Source of the DNA: G963674685 sp963674685
GTDB lineage: Bacteria > Lernaellota > Lernaellaia > JACKCT01
Reading direction: 5' to 3'
DNA length: 64,000 nucleotides
Assembly (NCBI GenBank): GCA_963674685.2
Contig: CAXXWT010000007.1
Span: 434,001 to 498,000 of the forward strand
Positions 16,669-25,523 of this stretch are shown here, one piece after another. Numbering within the stretch: position 1 is the first letter of the stretch; each line of letters opens with the position of its first letter. A model generated the notes under the pieces. The model ran no database searches. It was not told the origin of the DNA and saw nothing but the letters and a program-made list of their open reading frames with translations. A program made the translations under genes and the position numbers.

Positions 16669-17463
16669 TTACGCGGTTTCGGCCGCCGGAGTTTTTTCTC
16701 CGTATTTGCGAATGTATGCCGCCAGGATCCCGGCTGAAATCAGCATGGCGATGGAAATCCACTGGCTCGTGGAAAAGGGTCCGTAAATGCCCCTGATGCC
16801 GTCTCCGCGCATATATTCCAATAAAAAGCGCCCGATGCCGTAGATGGTGATCTGTAGGGCGAATAGTTCCCCATAGGTCCGTTTCGGGCGCTTGTATCGG
16901 TAAAACATCATGATGCCGAACATGAGAAGGCCGAGCAGGGCCTCGTATAGCTGAGAGGGATGCACGGGGAGGTATCCGTAGACTTTATAGGCCGGCGATC
17001 CTTCGGGAAAAACGACGCCCCAGGGAAGGTTCGTCGGCGCGCCGTAGCAGCATCCGGCCATGAAGCAGCCGAAGGTCCGATGGATGAACAGCCCGGCGCC
17101 GAAATACGTCGAAGCGATGTCCACGTATGGCAGAAAGGATAGTTTTTTGTATTTCATGTAACCCAGGCCGCCCACGACGGCGCCCAGGTATCCGCCGTAC
17201 AAAACGACGCCGCGGCGCATGGTGAAAATCTTTTTCGGGTGATCGATGTAGTAGGGGAGGCGGACCAAAACTTCCAGAAGCCTCGATCCGATCAGCACGC
17301 CGATCAGGCAAAAAAGGAAAGCGCCCAGCATGGCCTCTTCGGACAGGCCCTCTTTTTTGGCTCTGCGAGAACTGATGATGATGCCGAAGAGCATACTCAG
17401 AGGATAGGCTATTTGATAAAAATGGATTTCGTGGCCGAATATCGTCAGCAATACGGGATGCAC
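16669..17463 (-). CDS. lgt: Prolipoprotein diacylglyceryl transferase
   Basis: 264 residues, seven-helix inner-membrane enzyme transferring diacylglycerol from phosphatidylglycerol to the lipobox cysteine of prolipoproteins. Signatures are GGYLGAVVGG, HRTFGCFMAGCCYG and VHPSQLYEALLG, the last containing the conserved HPSQLYE. Length matches the family. It is the first gene of a leftward pair with ispH-ubiA. It fits the many lipobox proteins in this window. Confidence 0.95.
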   Translation of the reverse strand: MHPVLLTIFGHEIHFYQIAYPLSMLFGIIISSRRAKKEGLSEEAMLGAFLFCLIGVLIGSRLLEVLVRLPYYIDHPKKIFTMRRGVVLYGGYLGAVVGGLGYMKYKKLSFLPYVDIASTYFGAGLFIHRTFGCFMAGCCYGAPTNLPWGVVFPEGSPAYKVYGYLPVHPSQLYEALLGLLMFGIMMFYRYKRPKRTYGELFALQITIYGIGRFLLEYMRGDGIRGIYGPFSTSQWISIAMLISAGILAAYIRKYGEKTPAAETA

Positions 17464-17680
17464 CGATTCGTTTCCTTTCCGTGGATGTCCGGCGGATGAC
17501 TCCGGCCGCCGGTTTCGTCAGCGCCAGTCTAGCCAAGCGGCGCAAAAGGTCAAAGCACTTTTTTACGATGTCTCCCTTCCCATGAAGGCCCGAGGATTTA
17601 TCGGCAATTCAATACTCGATTTCAAGTGAAACACGTGCTAAAATCCGACGAAGCAATGAATTGAAAAGGAGCTTTAAGCC

Positions 17681-18271
17681 ATGAACGCGAAAATATTATT
17701 GACGCTTATCCTTATGCTTTCGGTGATTTGCGCGATTTCGGCGCTGGTCGCCTGCGGCGATGACGATGACGATGACAACGACGATGAAGACGCCGACGAC
17801 GACTCGGCGGACGACGACACGGCGGACGATGACGTTAACGACGACGCGGATGATGATGCGGACGACGACGCGGATGATGATTTCACCGGCGGCTGCGACA
17901 ACGACAGCGGCATGCCCGTCACCATCTGCGAATTGGACTATCCAGCGGAACTGGAATGGAGCGACGGTGTTTTCGGATGGCCGATCGCCATTTCGGTCAA
18001 TTTCGAAGGCGCGATTGAATCTGAATATTATTTGATTCTCGATACGGAGCCGGTAGATTTTCCGCCGAAGCTGCAATTGACGCCTTTCGCCGGCGCCGAA
18101 AACGGAGTGATTCCCATAACCCTCTCCATTCCTTACAGCCAGGTGGGATTCATCGGCGGAATGGATTTCAGTTACCCGCTTTACATCAGCGATGGATTGG
18201 GAGGAGATATCGTTTCCAATCAACTGCAGGTCAACACGCACCTGGGAGAAGATCCGTTTACGGAGGAGTAG
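17681..18271 (+). CDS. Asp-rich lipoprotein (unknown)
   Basis: 196 residues. A signal peptide ends in the lipobox LVAC (Cys at about residue 25), followed directly by ~45 residues that are almost all Asp with some Ala, Asn, Ser and Thr. The remaining ~125 residues form a soluble beta-rich-looking domain with two cysteines near its start; no family recognised. The tract is written with mixed GAC/GAT codons rather than a pure DNA repeat. It belongs to the set of Asp-tether exported proteins in the window. Confidence 0.8.
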   Translation: MNAKILLTLILMLSVICAISALVACGDDDDDDNDDEDADDDSADDDTADDDVNDDADDDADDDADDDFTGGCDNDSGMPVTICELDYPAELEWSDGVFGWPIAISVNFEGAIESEYYLILDTEPVDFPPKLQLTPFAGAENGVIPITLSIPYSQVGFIGGMDFSYPLYISDGLGGDIVSNQLQVNTHLGEDPFTEE

Positions 18272-18529
18272 CCTTATTAAAAGCCCACGTGAGCGGGCGA
18301 CGCTTCTCGCGCGGCCATTAAAAAAAACCTACGCTACGAAAAGAATTTCGACATTTGTACTACGGCCGCCACGGGTTGAAAGGCGCGGCATTTTATGACA
18401 AGTGTAAATTTGGCAAGTGGGGGATTGTCTTTTTTTGCGTTTGAAAAGGCGCATCGCGGCAGCTGCGACAGGCCGGGGCGGTTTCCTTGCTGGAATGAAA
18501 TAAAACAACGCAAAGAAAGATGGTGATTT

Positions 18530-18961
18530 ATGGCACAGGCAAAAAGCGGCGACGCCGTCAGCGTGCATTACACGGGGACGCTGGACGACGGTACGGTATT
18601 CGACTCTTCGAAGGATCGCGACCCCCTGACATTAACCCTCGGCGAAGGCAAAGTCATACCCGGTTTCGAGCAGGCCATTTTGGGCATGAACCCCGGCGAA
18701 ACCAACGTGACGAAGATCCCGGCGGATCAGGCTTACGGACCTTATTTCAAAGAGCTGGTGGCCGAAATCAATCAGGATGATTTTTCCGACGGAGCGCCGC
18801 CGGAAGTGGGACAGTGCTACCGGGTTCCCAAAAAGGACGGCGGGGATATGTTCGTGACCGTGACCAAAGTCGAAAACACCAAGGTGACGATCGACGCAAA
18901 TCATCCCCTGGCGGGAAAAGATCTGACTTTTGAGATCGAACTGGTTTCCGTCGGCGCTTAA
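18530..18961 (+). CDS. FKBP-type peptidyl-prolyl isomerase, SlyD-like
   Basis: 143 residues, cytoplasmic by lack of a signal peptide. It opens with the FKBP pattern VSVHYTGTLDDGTVFDSS, then VIPGFEQAILGMNPGE, and contains an inserted segment between the two halves as in SlyD-type proteins. The His/Cys-rich metal-binding tail of E. coli SlyD is absent; the protein ends at VSVGA. It would catalyse proline isomerisation and act as a chaperone. Confidence 0.9.
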   Translation: MAQAKSGDAVSVHYTGTLDDGTVFDSSKDRDPLTLTLGEGKVIPGFEQAILGMNPGETNVTKIPADQAYGPYFKELVAEINQDDFSDGAPPEVGQCYRVPKKDGGDMFVTVTKVENTKVTIDANHPLAGKDLTFEIELVSVGA

Positions 18962-19260
18962 GCGCAACGGGGTCCTTTAAAATCCGTTTTCGGCAATAAA
19001 AAAAGCTATTTACAAGCGTTTTGAAGGGTGCTAAAAAGTTTGGGAAAGCATGCGTTTGTCAGAATTTGGAGAACGATTTCAGGCTTAGAGCAAAACCCTC
19101 CTTCATGAACTCACGTAACGAATATTTGGCAGTTGTGTGAGAGGAAATGGTTAGTTGGCGTCCATTGTGGTCGCCTGCGTGATAGCGGGGGCGCATCCCC
19201 GCGGGACAGAAAAGGCGATGTTCAAGTGAGGAACATGCGTCAAAGGAAAGAGAGAAAGGC

Positions 19261-19554
19261 ATGTCGAAGAAGTTATTTATTGGAAGTCTGAGCTGGAATG
19301 TCGACGATGAGTCGTTGCGCGAAGCCTTTGCCAAATACGGTGAAATCACCGAGGCGAAAGTCATTCGTCATCGTGACTCGGGCCGCTCCCGCGGTTTCGG
19401 TTTCGTGACCTTCACCGACGGAGAAGCCGCCACCACGGCCATCGCGGAAATGAACGGCGCCGAACTGGACGGTCGTCCCATCAAGGTCGACGAGGCCCAG
19501 GATCGCGGATTCCAGAAACAGGGCGGCATCCTTGGCGGACGCAACCGCTGGTAA
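19261..19554 (+). CDS. RRM-type RNA-binding protein
   Basis: 97 residues containing one RNA recognition motif: RNP2 as LFIGSLSW and RNP1 as RGFGFVTF, followed by a short basic glycine tail. Such single-RRM proteins in bacteria are often cold-inducible RNA chaperones. GAGAAAGG lies right before the ATG. A clear rho-independent terminator follows at 19608-19647. The 300-bp leader upstream has no gene and could carry regulatory RNA structure. Confidence 0.93.
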   Translation: MSKKLFIGSLSWNVDDESLREAFAKYGEITEAKVIRHRDSGRSRGFGFVTFTDGEAATTAIAEMNGAELDGRPIKVDEAQDRGFQKQGGILGGRNRW

Positions 19555-19607
19555 TCCCCTCCCGCGTAAGACAAAACGAAAACTATTTCTTTGATCGATA
19601 AAATTAC

Positions 19608-19647
19608 AAACCCGGCGCCGCAACAAAAGCGCCGGGTTTGATTTTTT
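19608..19647 (+). terminator. Rho-independent terminator of RRM gene
   Basis: Stem AAACCCGGCGC (19608-19618) pairs with GCGCCGGGTTT (19629-19639), followed by GATTTTTT. Confidence 0.9.
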
Positions 19648-19853
19648 GTAAAGGGCCATCGACAAGGCGATTCTCGGCGGACGCGCTTCCTACACCCCTT
19701 GTCAGGGGTTTCATGAAAAATGGATCGATCTCCTTTCCCAGGGTTTCACCCTTCGATTGACCTTAGTCTGATTTATTCAGTCGACAACGCAGGCTTTGGA
19801 AGCCTGTTCCACAAACGCTGTCGTTGGCAAAACGTTTTTCTTTGGCGCGTCAC

Positions 19854-19889
19854 ATGTGGCGCATCGCGACCTGGTGGCCGCAACTAAAA
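19854..19889. repeat. Dispersed GC-rich repeat, copy 2
   Basis: Contains TGTGGCGCATCGCGACCTGG and ends GCCGCAACTAAAA, matching 10224-10259 and inverted 57277-57312. It precedes the Rhs remnant. Confidence 0.65.
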
Positions 19890-19929
19890 TGATTGCCGAT
19901 CCATCCTCCACACCCGAGGCTCGTGCTTT

Positions 19930-20758
19930 GCAGCGAAGCGCCGCTTCGCAAAGTAGTAGGTGTGCCGGGAATGCTCGGGGCCGGCGGCGATTACAATGGA
20001 TACGTCACTTTGGCCAAGCTTGAAGGCGACGCAGGCGAACCGGGCGGCGGATACGTCGCCCTTGACGAATCGGGCTGGACCGTATGGCCGGACGGCCGAT
20101 TGTCACCAGTTCCCCGGATTCGGGGGATCGCGTGCTTTTCGCCGACATCGCCGGGCAGCCCCACTACTCGTGGGACAGTCGCGACCACCGCTTGCGGATT
20201 GAGTGCGACGAACTGCGTCGCCCGGCGCAGGTTTATTTATTGGAAAAGGCTTCCGCGGAAACCTGGGCGAACACCACGGCCACGGAAGTTCTCATTGAGG
20301 AAACGATCTTCGGCGACGATTCGGCCTATGGGCCCGCCAATCCGAAAAACAACAATTTCCTCACTCGCCCCTATATCCAGCGCGACGGCGGCGGGCAGGT
20401 GGTTTTTAATTCCTACGACTTTAAAGGCAATCCGCTTTCGTCCACACAAACACTTGCTCAGGACTACAAAAACGTTGTGGACTGGGAAGACGATCCTGAA
20501 GACGTGTTGGAAGATGAGACTTTTACCAATTCCATAACCTACGACGCCTTAAATCGCGTGAAGAGCAAAACCACGCCGGATAACAGCGAGTTTTTGCCCT
20601 ATTACAACGACGCCGGTTTGCTGGACGCCGTGGACGTGAAAATCAAGGGCGCAACTCCGGCCACGAGCTTCATCGACAACATCGACTACAACGCGCGCGG
20701 CCAGCGCACGAAGGTTGAAAAGACGAACTATCAGCTCGTCCAGAATTCTTTCAGTTGA
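19930..20758 (+). pseudogene. Rhs/YD-repeat protein remnant
   Basis: Internal fragment of a large Rhs-type (polymorphic-toxin-like) protein. From ~20084 the frame reads HYSWDSRDHRLRIECDELRR, later SITYDALNRVKSKTTPDNSE and IDYNARGQRTKVEK, which are YD/Rhs repeats. Upstream, a different frame (~19930-20100) encodes DYNGYVTLAKLEGDAGEPGG and then breaks off, implying a frameshift near 20095. There is no credible start. The 3' end stops abruptly where the oppositely oriented endolysin-like remnant begins (~20740-20758). It looks like a broken-off piece of a larger gene. Confidence 0.7.
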
Positions 20759-21135
20759 CTGAGATCGCCGTTGAATTTGTCCCGGTCGCATGAGCCGATT
20801 CCCGGCACTTTGTGAGGTTCCGGTCCGACGTTCCCATCCGTGTAGGTGACACCCTGCGTGGCTTTGTAAATGACGCCGACAATTTTGCCAGAATCCCTCG
20901 CTTCGATAAAATCCACCGATTTATTGTGGTGGGATAAATCGACAACGCAATTACTGATTTCGGCAGGATTATTCACATCGGGAGTGGGCGTTGTATTTTG
21001 CGCGACAAAGTCGTCATAAGCTTTCTGCGTCTCGCTCCCCCATTGCCCATCTGCGCCGTACTTAGGTAAATCATACCCTTCAGCCTTCAATCCCAGTTGC
21101 ATCAACTTCGTGATATGTGGTTCTGATCTTTTCAT
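20731..21135 (-). pseudogene. Truncated GH25-type lysozyme (endolysin-like) with peptidoglycan-binding-like N-terminus
   Basis: About 134 codons. N-terminal DGQWGSETQKAYDDFV resembles a peptidoglycan-binding repeat. It is followed by the opening of a GH25 lysozyme barrel: VVDLSHHNKSVDFIEARDSG and GVIYKATQGVTYTD, with the family's first catalytic-region Asp in DLSHHN. A GH25 domain is ~180-200 residues. Here it departs from the family after ~45 residues and ends at the Rhs junction, so it is incomplete. A second copy of the central part lies at 22531-22662. A holin-like ORF precedes it, as in phage lysis cassettes. Confidence 0.65.
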
Positions 21136-21165
21136 AATAAATCTTTCTCTATGTTGGTTAATGCT

Positions 21166-21408
21166 TTAGCCGTCCGTCATTCCTTTGTCGCCGGCCTTTT
21201 CGTCCGTCCGCGGCGCCCGAATGCCAAGCTTCTTGAATAACTGGAAGACGCCATCGCTGCCTCCCCCGACGAGTAATGCTGTGATGATATATCCGATGAA
21301 ACCATCATATTTTCCAATGCGGTAATTTATTTGGGCGGCATTCAGAATATCGTCCAATAAATTAATTTCATGCGTCCACGCCGCGATTAAAGCCAGACCG
21401 AAGATCAC
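21166..21408 (-). CDS. Holin-like small membrane protein
   Basis: 80 residues with two hydrophobic stretches, separated by a short charged loop, and a charged tail (RAPRTDEKAGDKG). It starts with GTG at 21408. No sequence family is certain; the holin suggestion comes from size, topology and its place 30 bp upstream of an endolysin-like fragment on the same strand. It may be non-functional along with its partner. Confidence 0.45.
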   Translation of the reverse strand: MIFGLALIAAWTHEINLLDDILNAAQINYRIGKYDGFIGYIITALLVGGGSDGVFQLFKKLGIRAPRTDEKAGDKGMTDG

Positions 21409-21560
21409 AGGGGTTTTAATGGTTTAGTGACTGGCGAGGCGAACGAACCGCTCGGCCATGCACTCCAGATCCTGGAAGATCGCGTAGGGTTGAAAATTAA
21501 AAATTCAATTATATAATAATAGTAGACTAATGTAGCCAATATCTGTAAAGGAGGTTTCCG

Positions 21561-22295
21561 ATGAAGAATTCCCCATTTCAGCGCATTACTATTTGCGCAG
21601 CGCTCGTCGTCTTAGCGACCGTTTTCCTGTCGTCTTATGCTCATTCAGATGAATCATTAAGAATGTTGAGCATCGTCGATGACAAAATCAGTTCTCCAGA
21701 TTGGTATATTTTCAACTATGCTGTCGACAGTAGAGTTTCACAGGATGATGGTTTACAAAAGGCTGAAAAATACGTTATCGATACGGTTTACGGCGAATGG
21801 TTTACTATGGGCATCGACACAAGCGGTATGTTCGTCGGAGCGTATATCATGCCGAAGGACGGGGACCCTTTCTTTGCCTACGGTGGTGGAGGCAATCTCA
21901 ATCCCGTATGGAAATTCCGGTTAATGAAACCTAAACTGAAAAAATCCCGGTATGTGGAAACCAGCGACGGAAAAAACATCTATGAAGTCATTATCGATAC
22001 CTCGGGTGCGAATGAGATTTATATTCTGGCCGGTCTTGGAGCGGTCGCTCTCGGCTTGACCGATACAGATCAAAATGGCGTAGCTGTGTCTCTTGCAGGT
22101 AATGCCTTGGCCGGATTTCAATATCAGTACACCTGGTTCGGGCAAGAGCAACAAGAAAAGAAAAGATCGGTTAAGTTTTCATTCGGCGGCATTTTGGGAT
22201 ATGGAACGCTATCCTATACCGATGAAGATGATCAGTCGGATACCCAGCCAGCGGGATTGGGTGGGGGATTTTTTGCCTTCACCTACTCTGGCTAA
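21561..22295 (+). CDS. Secreted protein of unknown function
   Basis: 244 residues with a clear N-terminal signal peptide (hydrophobic core AALVVLATVFLSS, probable cleavage after AHS). The mature part has alternating hydrophobic patterns and ends in aromatic/Gly residues (GGGFFAFTYSG), which could suit a periplasmic or outer-membrane protein. No family recognised. The Shine-Dalgarno AAAGGAGG is strong, seven bases before ATG 21561. It sits in the decayed patch and is less GC-rich than its neighbours, hinting at transfer. Confidence 0.7.
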   Translation: MKNSPFQRITICAALVVLATVFLSSYAHSDESLRMLSIVDDKISSPDWYIFNYAVDSRVSQDDGLQKAEKYVIDTVYGEWFTMGIDTSGMFVGAYIMPKDGDPFFAYGGGGNLNPVWKFRLMKPKLKKSRYVETSDGKNIYEVIIDTSGANEIYILAGLGAVALGLTDTDQNGVAVSLAGNALAGFQYQYTWFGQEQQEKKRSVKFSFGGILGYGTLSYTDEDDQSDTQPAGLGGGFFAFTYSG

Positions 22296-22530
22296 CGCAA
22301 GACCGTGAGCTTCCTTTCGATTTCGTTTCTTTAAACGACGCAAGCTTCCCGTTCAGATTATTTTCAAATTCAAGGACGAGAAGGTTGTTTGGTTCCGGTT
22401 TGACAACTTGAAGAAAATGATTGGCCTGGTCTTCGTGGTTTCCCCCTTTACTGAAGGGGTAAGTGCTTCAAAGCAAACCGGATTCGAGTACGGCTTATTT
22501 TATTTTTACGCTTAATAACTCTGATCGAAA
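22296..22530. other. Intergenic, no gene seen
   Basis: About 235 bp downstream of the secreted-protein gene. It contains short homopolymer-rich stretches and no ORF or repeat I can support. Confidence 0.4.
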
Positions 22531-22662
22531 TAGGCGCCACCCTGCGTGGTTTAATAAATGACGCCGACAATTTTGCCAGAATCCCGCACCTCAATTAAAT
22601 CCATCGATCTATTGTAGTAGGATAGAACGCTAACGCTTGCAGAATTGGCAGGATTGCCTGAT
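22531..22662 (-). pseudogene. Second GH25 endolysin remnant
   Basis: Roughly 130 bp closely matching 20841-20972: shared runs such as ACCCTGCGTGG, AATGACGCCGACAATTTTGC and CAGAATCC, and the same order of segments. Substitutions and small indels destroy the frame. It is a decayed duplicate of the GH25 start region in the same orientation, 1.7 kb from the first copy. Confidence 0.65.
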
Positions 22663-22721
22663 TAAACATCAATAATAAAATCGACGCACATGCCTGCCAA
22701 TGGGCACAAATATTATTACGA

Positions 22722-22758
22722 GAAAATAAACGACCCGAAACCTTAATGATTCCGGGCC
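22722..22758 (-). terminator. Terminator downstream of tRNA-fMet
   Basis: On the minus strand, an 11-bp stem (GGCCCGGAATC with GGTTTCGGGTC, including G-T wobbles) around an ATTAA loop, followed by GTTTATTTTC. It lies 10 bp after the tRNA 3' end. Confidence 0.8.
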
Positions 22759-22768
22759 TTTAAGCTAC

Positions 22769-22842
22769 TAGCGGGGGCAGGATTTGAACCTGCGGCCTTC
22801 GGGTTATGAGCCCGACGAGCTACCGAACTGCTCCACCCCGCG
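22769..22842 (-). tRNA. Initiator tRNA-Met (CAT)
   Basis: 74 nt without encoded CCA. The acceptor CGCGGGG pairs with CCCCGC except at position 1-72. The D-arm is GGAGCAGTTCGGTAGCTC. The anticodon stem-loop CGGGCTCATAACCCG has CAT and the three consecutive G-C pairs of initiator tRNAs. The T-arm is GCAGGTTCAAATCCTGC. The unpaired 1-72 position, the hallmark of bacterial initiators, is C-U here rather than the common C-A. Confidence 0.95.
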
Positions 22843-23237
22843 ACAAATTCGTCGATTGAATCGACTTGGCAAATTTTCAAGCTCTGAAAAGCGCTGAAAA
22901 CGCTTCCAAAGAGATGCGTAAACTAGGACAGGCGATGCGTGATGTCAAGTGGATTCGTTTTGCCATTCCAAAACAAAATGTGGTGTCCAATTTTCATTGC
23001 ACATGAAGAGTCGGCTCGCGAAAAATCATCCTGATCACGCATGCTAAAGAGGCTGTGAGGAATCGGGGCGTTGTTGATGCCGCGCCGGATCACATCCCGA
23101 TTGGCGGCTTTGTGATTGATGTTTTCAGTTCAGGTATTTAGACTCGTCGAGAACGATGGCGTTGAGCTGCGCAACACTTTCATGTCAGTTCAGTCTGTCA
23201 GAGATGCCGGTCTGCCTTTTCAAAATGCTAGGCGCGC
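22843..23237. other. Intergenic, no supported gene
   Basis: 395 bp. It would contain the tRNA promoter (leftward) and the leader of the membrane protein. One open stretch without a start (about 23013-23141 on the plus strand, reading IILITHAKEAVRNRGVVDAA) looks faintly protein-like and may be a coding remnant, but I cannot assign it. Confidence 0.35.
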
Positions 23238-24827
23238 GTGGATGGTGACTTTGTGAAAACGATTTTGGAACCGGAAAATCGTTTCCGAATATGGGATATA
23301 ATTTTCATCCTTGCGTTGACTTCGCTCGGCGCCGCTATTCGATATTTCGTCTTAACCTTCACGCACCACTTGGATTACGATTCCTCCTTTTGCGTCATCG
23401 ATGCGATCAAATATTCAGGCAATCCGTATCGACTTCTGGAAATCCCCGGATTGGCGGGCGGCGGCGCCGGGGGCGCGAAGGGGTTTTATTTTCTCAATGC
23501 CCTGTTGATTCACTGGGGCGGCGAGCCGGTACGCACCGCAAAAATGGCGGCGCTGATTCCGGGAATTTTAGTGTTCGCTCCATACTACCTCTGGCTACGT
23601 GTTGCGTTCGGGCGCGTCGCGGCCTTTGGAGCAACTTTCGCCCTGGCGATCTATTTGCCTCACGTGGCGATCAGCGCGGCGCCCAACGGCTTCGCGGGCA
23701 TGATTTTTTTTCTGGCGCTGGGGGGATTTTTCGTCGAAAAAACCGCAAGCGCCGAAGAGAGCCGTTTTATATGGCTGTGGCTTTTTTCCGCAGCACTGGC
23801 TACCGCGGGGGCGACCACATTTCGCGTGGAAGGCTGGCTGCTTCCATTTTTATTTGCCTGGCGCCTGCAGCCGCGGCTTGGCTTAAAAAAAACCGCGATC
23901 TTTTTTTTGCTTGCAAGCGGCTACGTGATCTACCAGCTTTATCTCAATACCGCACAGCCGGGCGGGATGTTCGGTTTTTTCCAATCCGCATACGTTTCCC
24001 CGCACAATTTGCTCAACACCTCGCCGGTCGCGGGACGGCCGTTTACCCATCTGCGTTCGCCATGGCTGGTCTGGCTGCAAATGCTGCGCGAGCAAATGAC
24101 GGCGCCGGTGCTGGTTCTTTGTTTCGTCGGCGCCGGCCTTGGCATATTCCGCAAAGTTAAGGATCGCGTTTTCGCCGCCGGCTTTCTGGCAACCTTGATC
24201 GTCTTAAACGCCCGGGGACTCGTCAGCGGGCAAACAACATATGAACGTTACACCGTCGCCATTGGAATCTTCGCGTTGCCGCTGGCATTCGTTGCGATGG
24301 CCTGGATTATCGCCGAGGCGCTGCCGCCTCGCCGCCGATATCGACTGGCCGGGTATGCCGCGGCCTTGGGTATGATAGGTCTGATGTCCTGGAAGTTTCC
24401 CGAAGCGTTGCAAAAGCGCATCGATTGCATGCAACTGAACGAAAGCGAATGGGCTTTGGCCGACTGGGTCGTCCGCGACGCTTCCCCCGGCGATCTGTAC
24501 GTTGTGGATATGGATGAAGTCATTGCGTATGGATTCGCAAAGCGGACTTTGAGCGCCCGGCCGACAGAACAATATCGGCCGATTCTGGAGCATTACGCGC
24601 CAAACGATGAAACGGCCGAAAGTTTTTTGGAAGAAGGTACGCAGATGTTCTTGCTCGGCGAGCCGGGTAAACCCGTCTCGGCAAAGCGGATCAGGGTTTT
24701 TAAAATCCTGTGTGATGAAGATGATTGCGTTAAAAACTTCGTGTCGCATGGATACCGTTATCTTTTTAATAACGGGGTGTACGCGATATTCGCACCTCCC
24801 TGGCAACTTGAAAACATCGATCAATAA
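23238..24827 (+). CDS. Polytopic membrane protein, GT-C/ArnT-like
   Basis: 529 residues starting at GTG (23238; another GTG at 23253 is possible). About ten hydrophobic helices are followed by a ~130-residue soluble C-terminus. The first loop contains HHLDYDSSFC, matching the acidic metal-binding loop position of ArnT/PMT-type transferases, and it includes a glycine-rich segment GLAGGGAGGAKGFY. Likely an undecaprenyl-phosphate-sugar-dependent transferase. It stands alone, converging on the VOC gene. Confidence 0.65.
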   Translation: MDGDFVKTILEPENRFRIWDIIFILALTSLGAAIRYFVLTFTHHLDYDSSFCVIDAIKYSGNPYRLLEIPGLAGGGAGGAKGFYFLNALLIHWGGEPVRTAKMAALIPGILVFAPYYLWLRVAFGRVAAFGATFALAIYLPHVAISAAPNGFAGMIFFLALGGFFVEKTASAEESRFIWLWLFSAALATAGATTFRVEGWLLPFLFAWRLQPRLGLKKTAIFFLLASGYVIYQLYLNTAQPGGMFGFFQSAYVSPHNLLNTSPVAGRPFTHLRSPWLVWLQMLREQMTAPVLVLCFVGAGLGIFRKVKDRVFAAGFLATLIVLNARGLVSGQTTYERYTVAIGIFALPLAFVAMAWIIAEALPPRRRYRLAGYAAALGMIGLMSWKFPEALQKRIDCMQLNESEWALADWVVRDASPGDLYVVDMDEVIAYGFAKRTLSARPTEQYRPILEHYAPNDETAESFLEEGTQMFLLGEPGKPVSAKRIRVFKILCDEDDCVKNFVSHGYRYLFNNGVYAIFAPPWQLENIDQ

Positions 24828-24856
24828 AAAATATCTTTCCCGGCGGGAGGCGATGA

Positions 24857-25414
24857 TCAGGAGCCGTTGTGCGGGGCGGGTGTTTTGGTTACGGCGGCGC
24901 CGGCGACGGCGTGGCGCGCGCGACCGGTCAGGCGTTTCCACATAATAAAGGCCGGCGTCAGCAGTTTTCCGGCGAACGATTCGGTCAGCTTCACTTCGAT
25001 CAGTTGCAATATAGCCCCGTCCGGATCCCGGATAAACGCCACGCGTTCGCCTGTCGGAAGGCGCGAAGGCTCACGGATGAACTCCACGCCCTCAAGCTCC
25101 AGTTTCGCGCCGAGGGTTTCCAGGTCGTGCACTTTCAGCGACAAATATTGCGTGCCGGGGGATTCGAGATCGGCGCCGCCGCTTTTTCGCTTGACGCCTT
25201 CGAAGTGATATAGCTCCACGAGATCCCGCCAGCCGACGAACAGGTGCGCGGCGCGCACTTTTACTCCCGCCAGACCGAAGAGCTTATAGGCGACCTTATC
25301 GCTGATCAGGATTGTTTGGATGTATTGCAGGCCGAGCAGTCGGACGTAAAAATCCAGGCTTTTATCCAGATCGCTGACTGTTATCGCAACGTGATGCGCG
25401 CCTGTGATCGGCAT
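24857..25414 (-). CDS. VOC (glyoxalase/bleomycin resistance) superfamily protein
   Basis: 185 residues. It begins HHVAITVSDLDKSLDFYVRLLGL, the classic first beta-alpha-beta-beta-beta module with a metal-ligand His, and ends the second module with RDPDGAILQLIEV, supplying a Glu ligand. The C-terminal ~40 residues extend past the domain. Family members include glyoxalase I, methylmalonyl-CoA epimerase and dioxygenases; the substrate cannot be decided. It lies 109 bp downstream of secA on the same strand. Confidence 0.85.
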   Translation of the reverse strand: MPITGAHHVAITVSDLDKSLDFYVRLLGLQYIQTILISDKVAYKLFGLAGVKVRAAHLFVGWRDLVELYHFEGVKRKSGGADLESPGTQYLSLKVHDLETLGAKLELEGVEFIREPSRLPTGERVAFIRDPDGAILQLIEVKLTESFAGKLLTPAFIMWKRLTGRARHAVAGAAVTKTPAPHNGS

Positions 25415-25523
25415 CCGACTTTAACCCCTTAAAATGCTCAATAAAACCAGCGCTTCATGTTAAGCGTTTTTGCGTAAGAAGTAAAAGAAGAAAGGGCGCT
25501 CAAAAACAAAGTTGTCTTAATGA

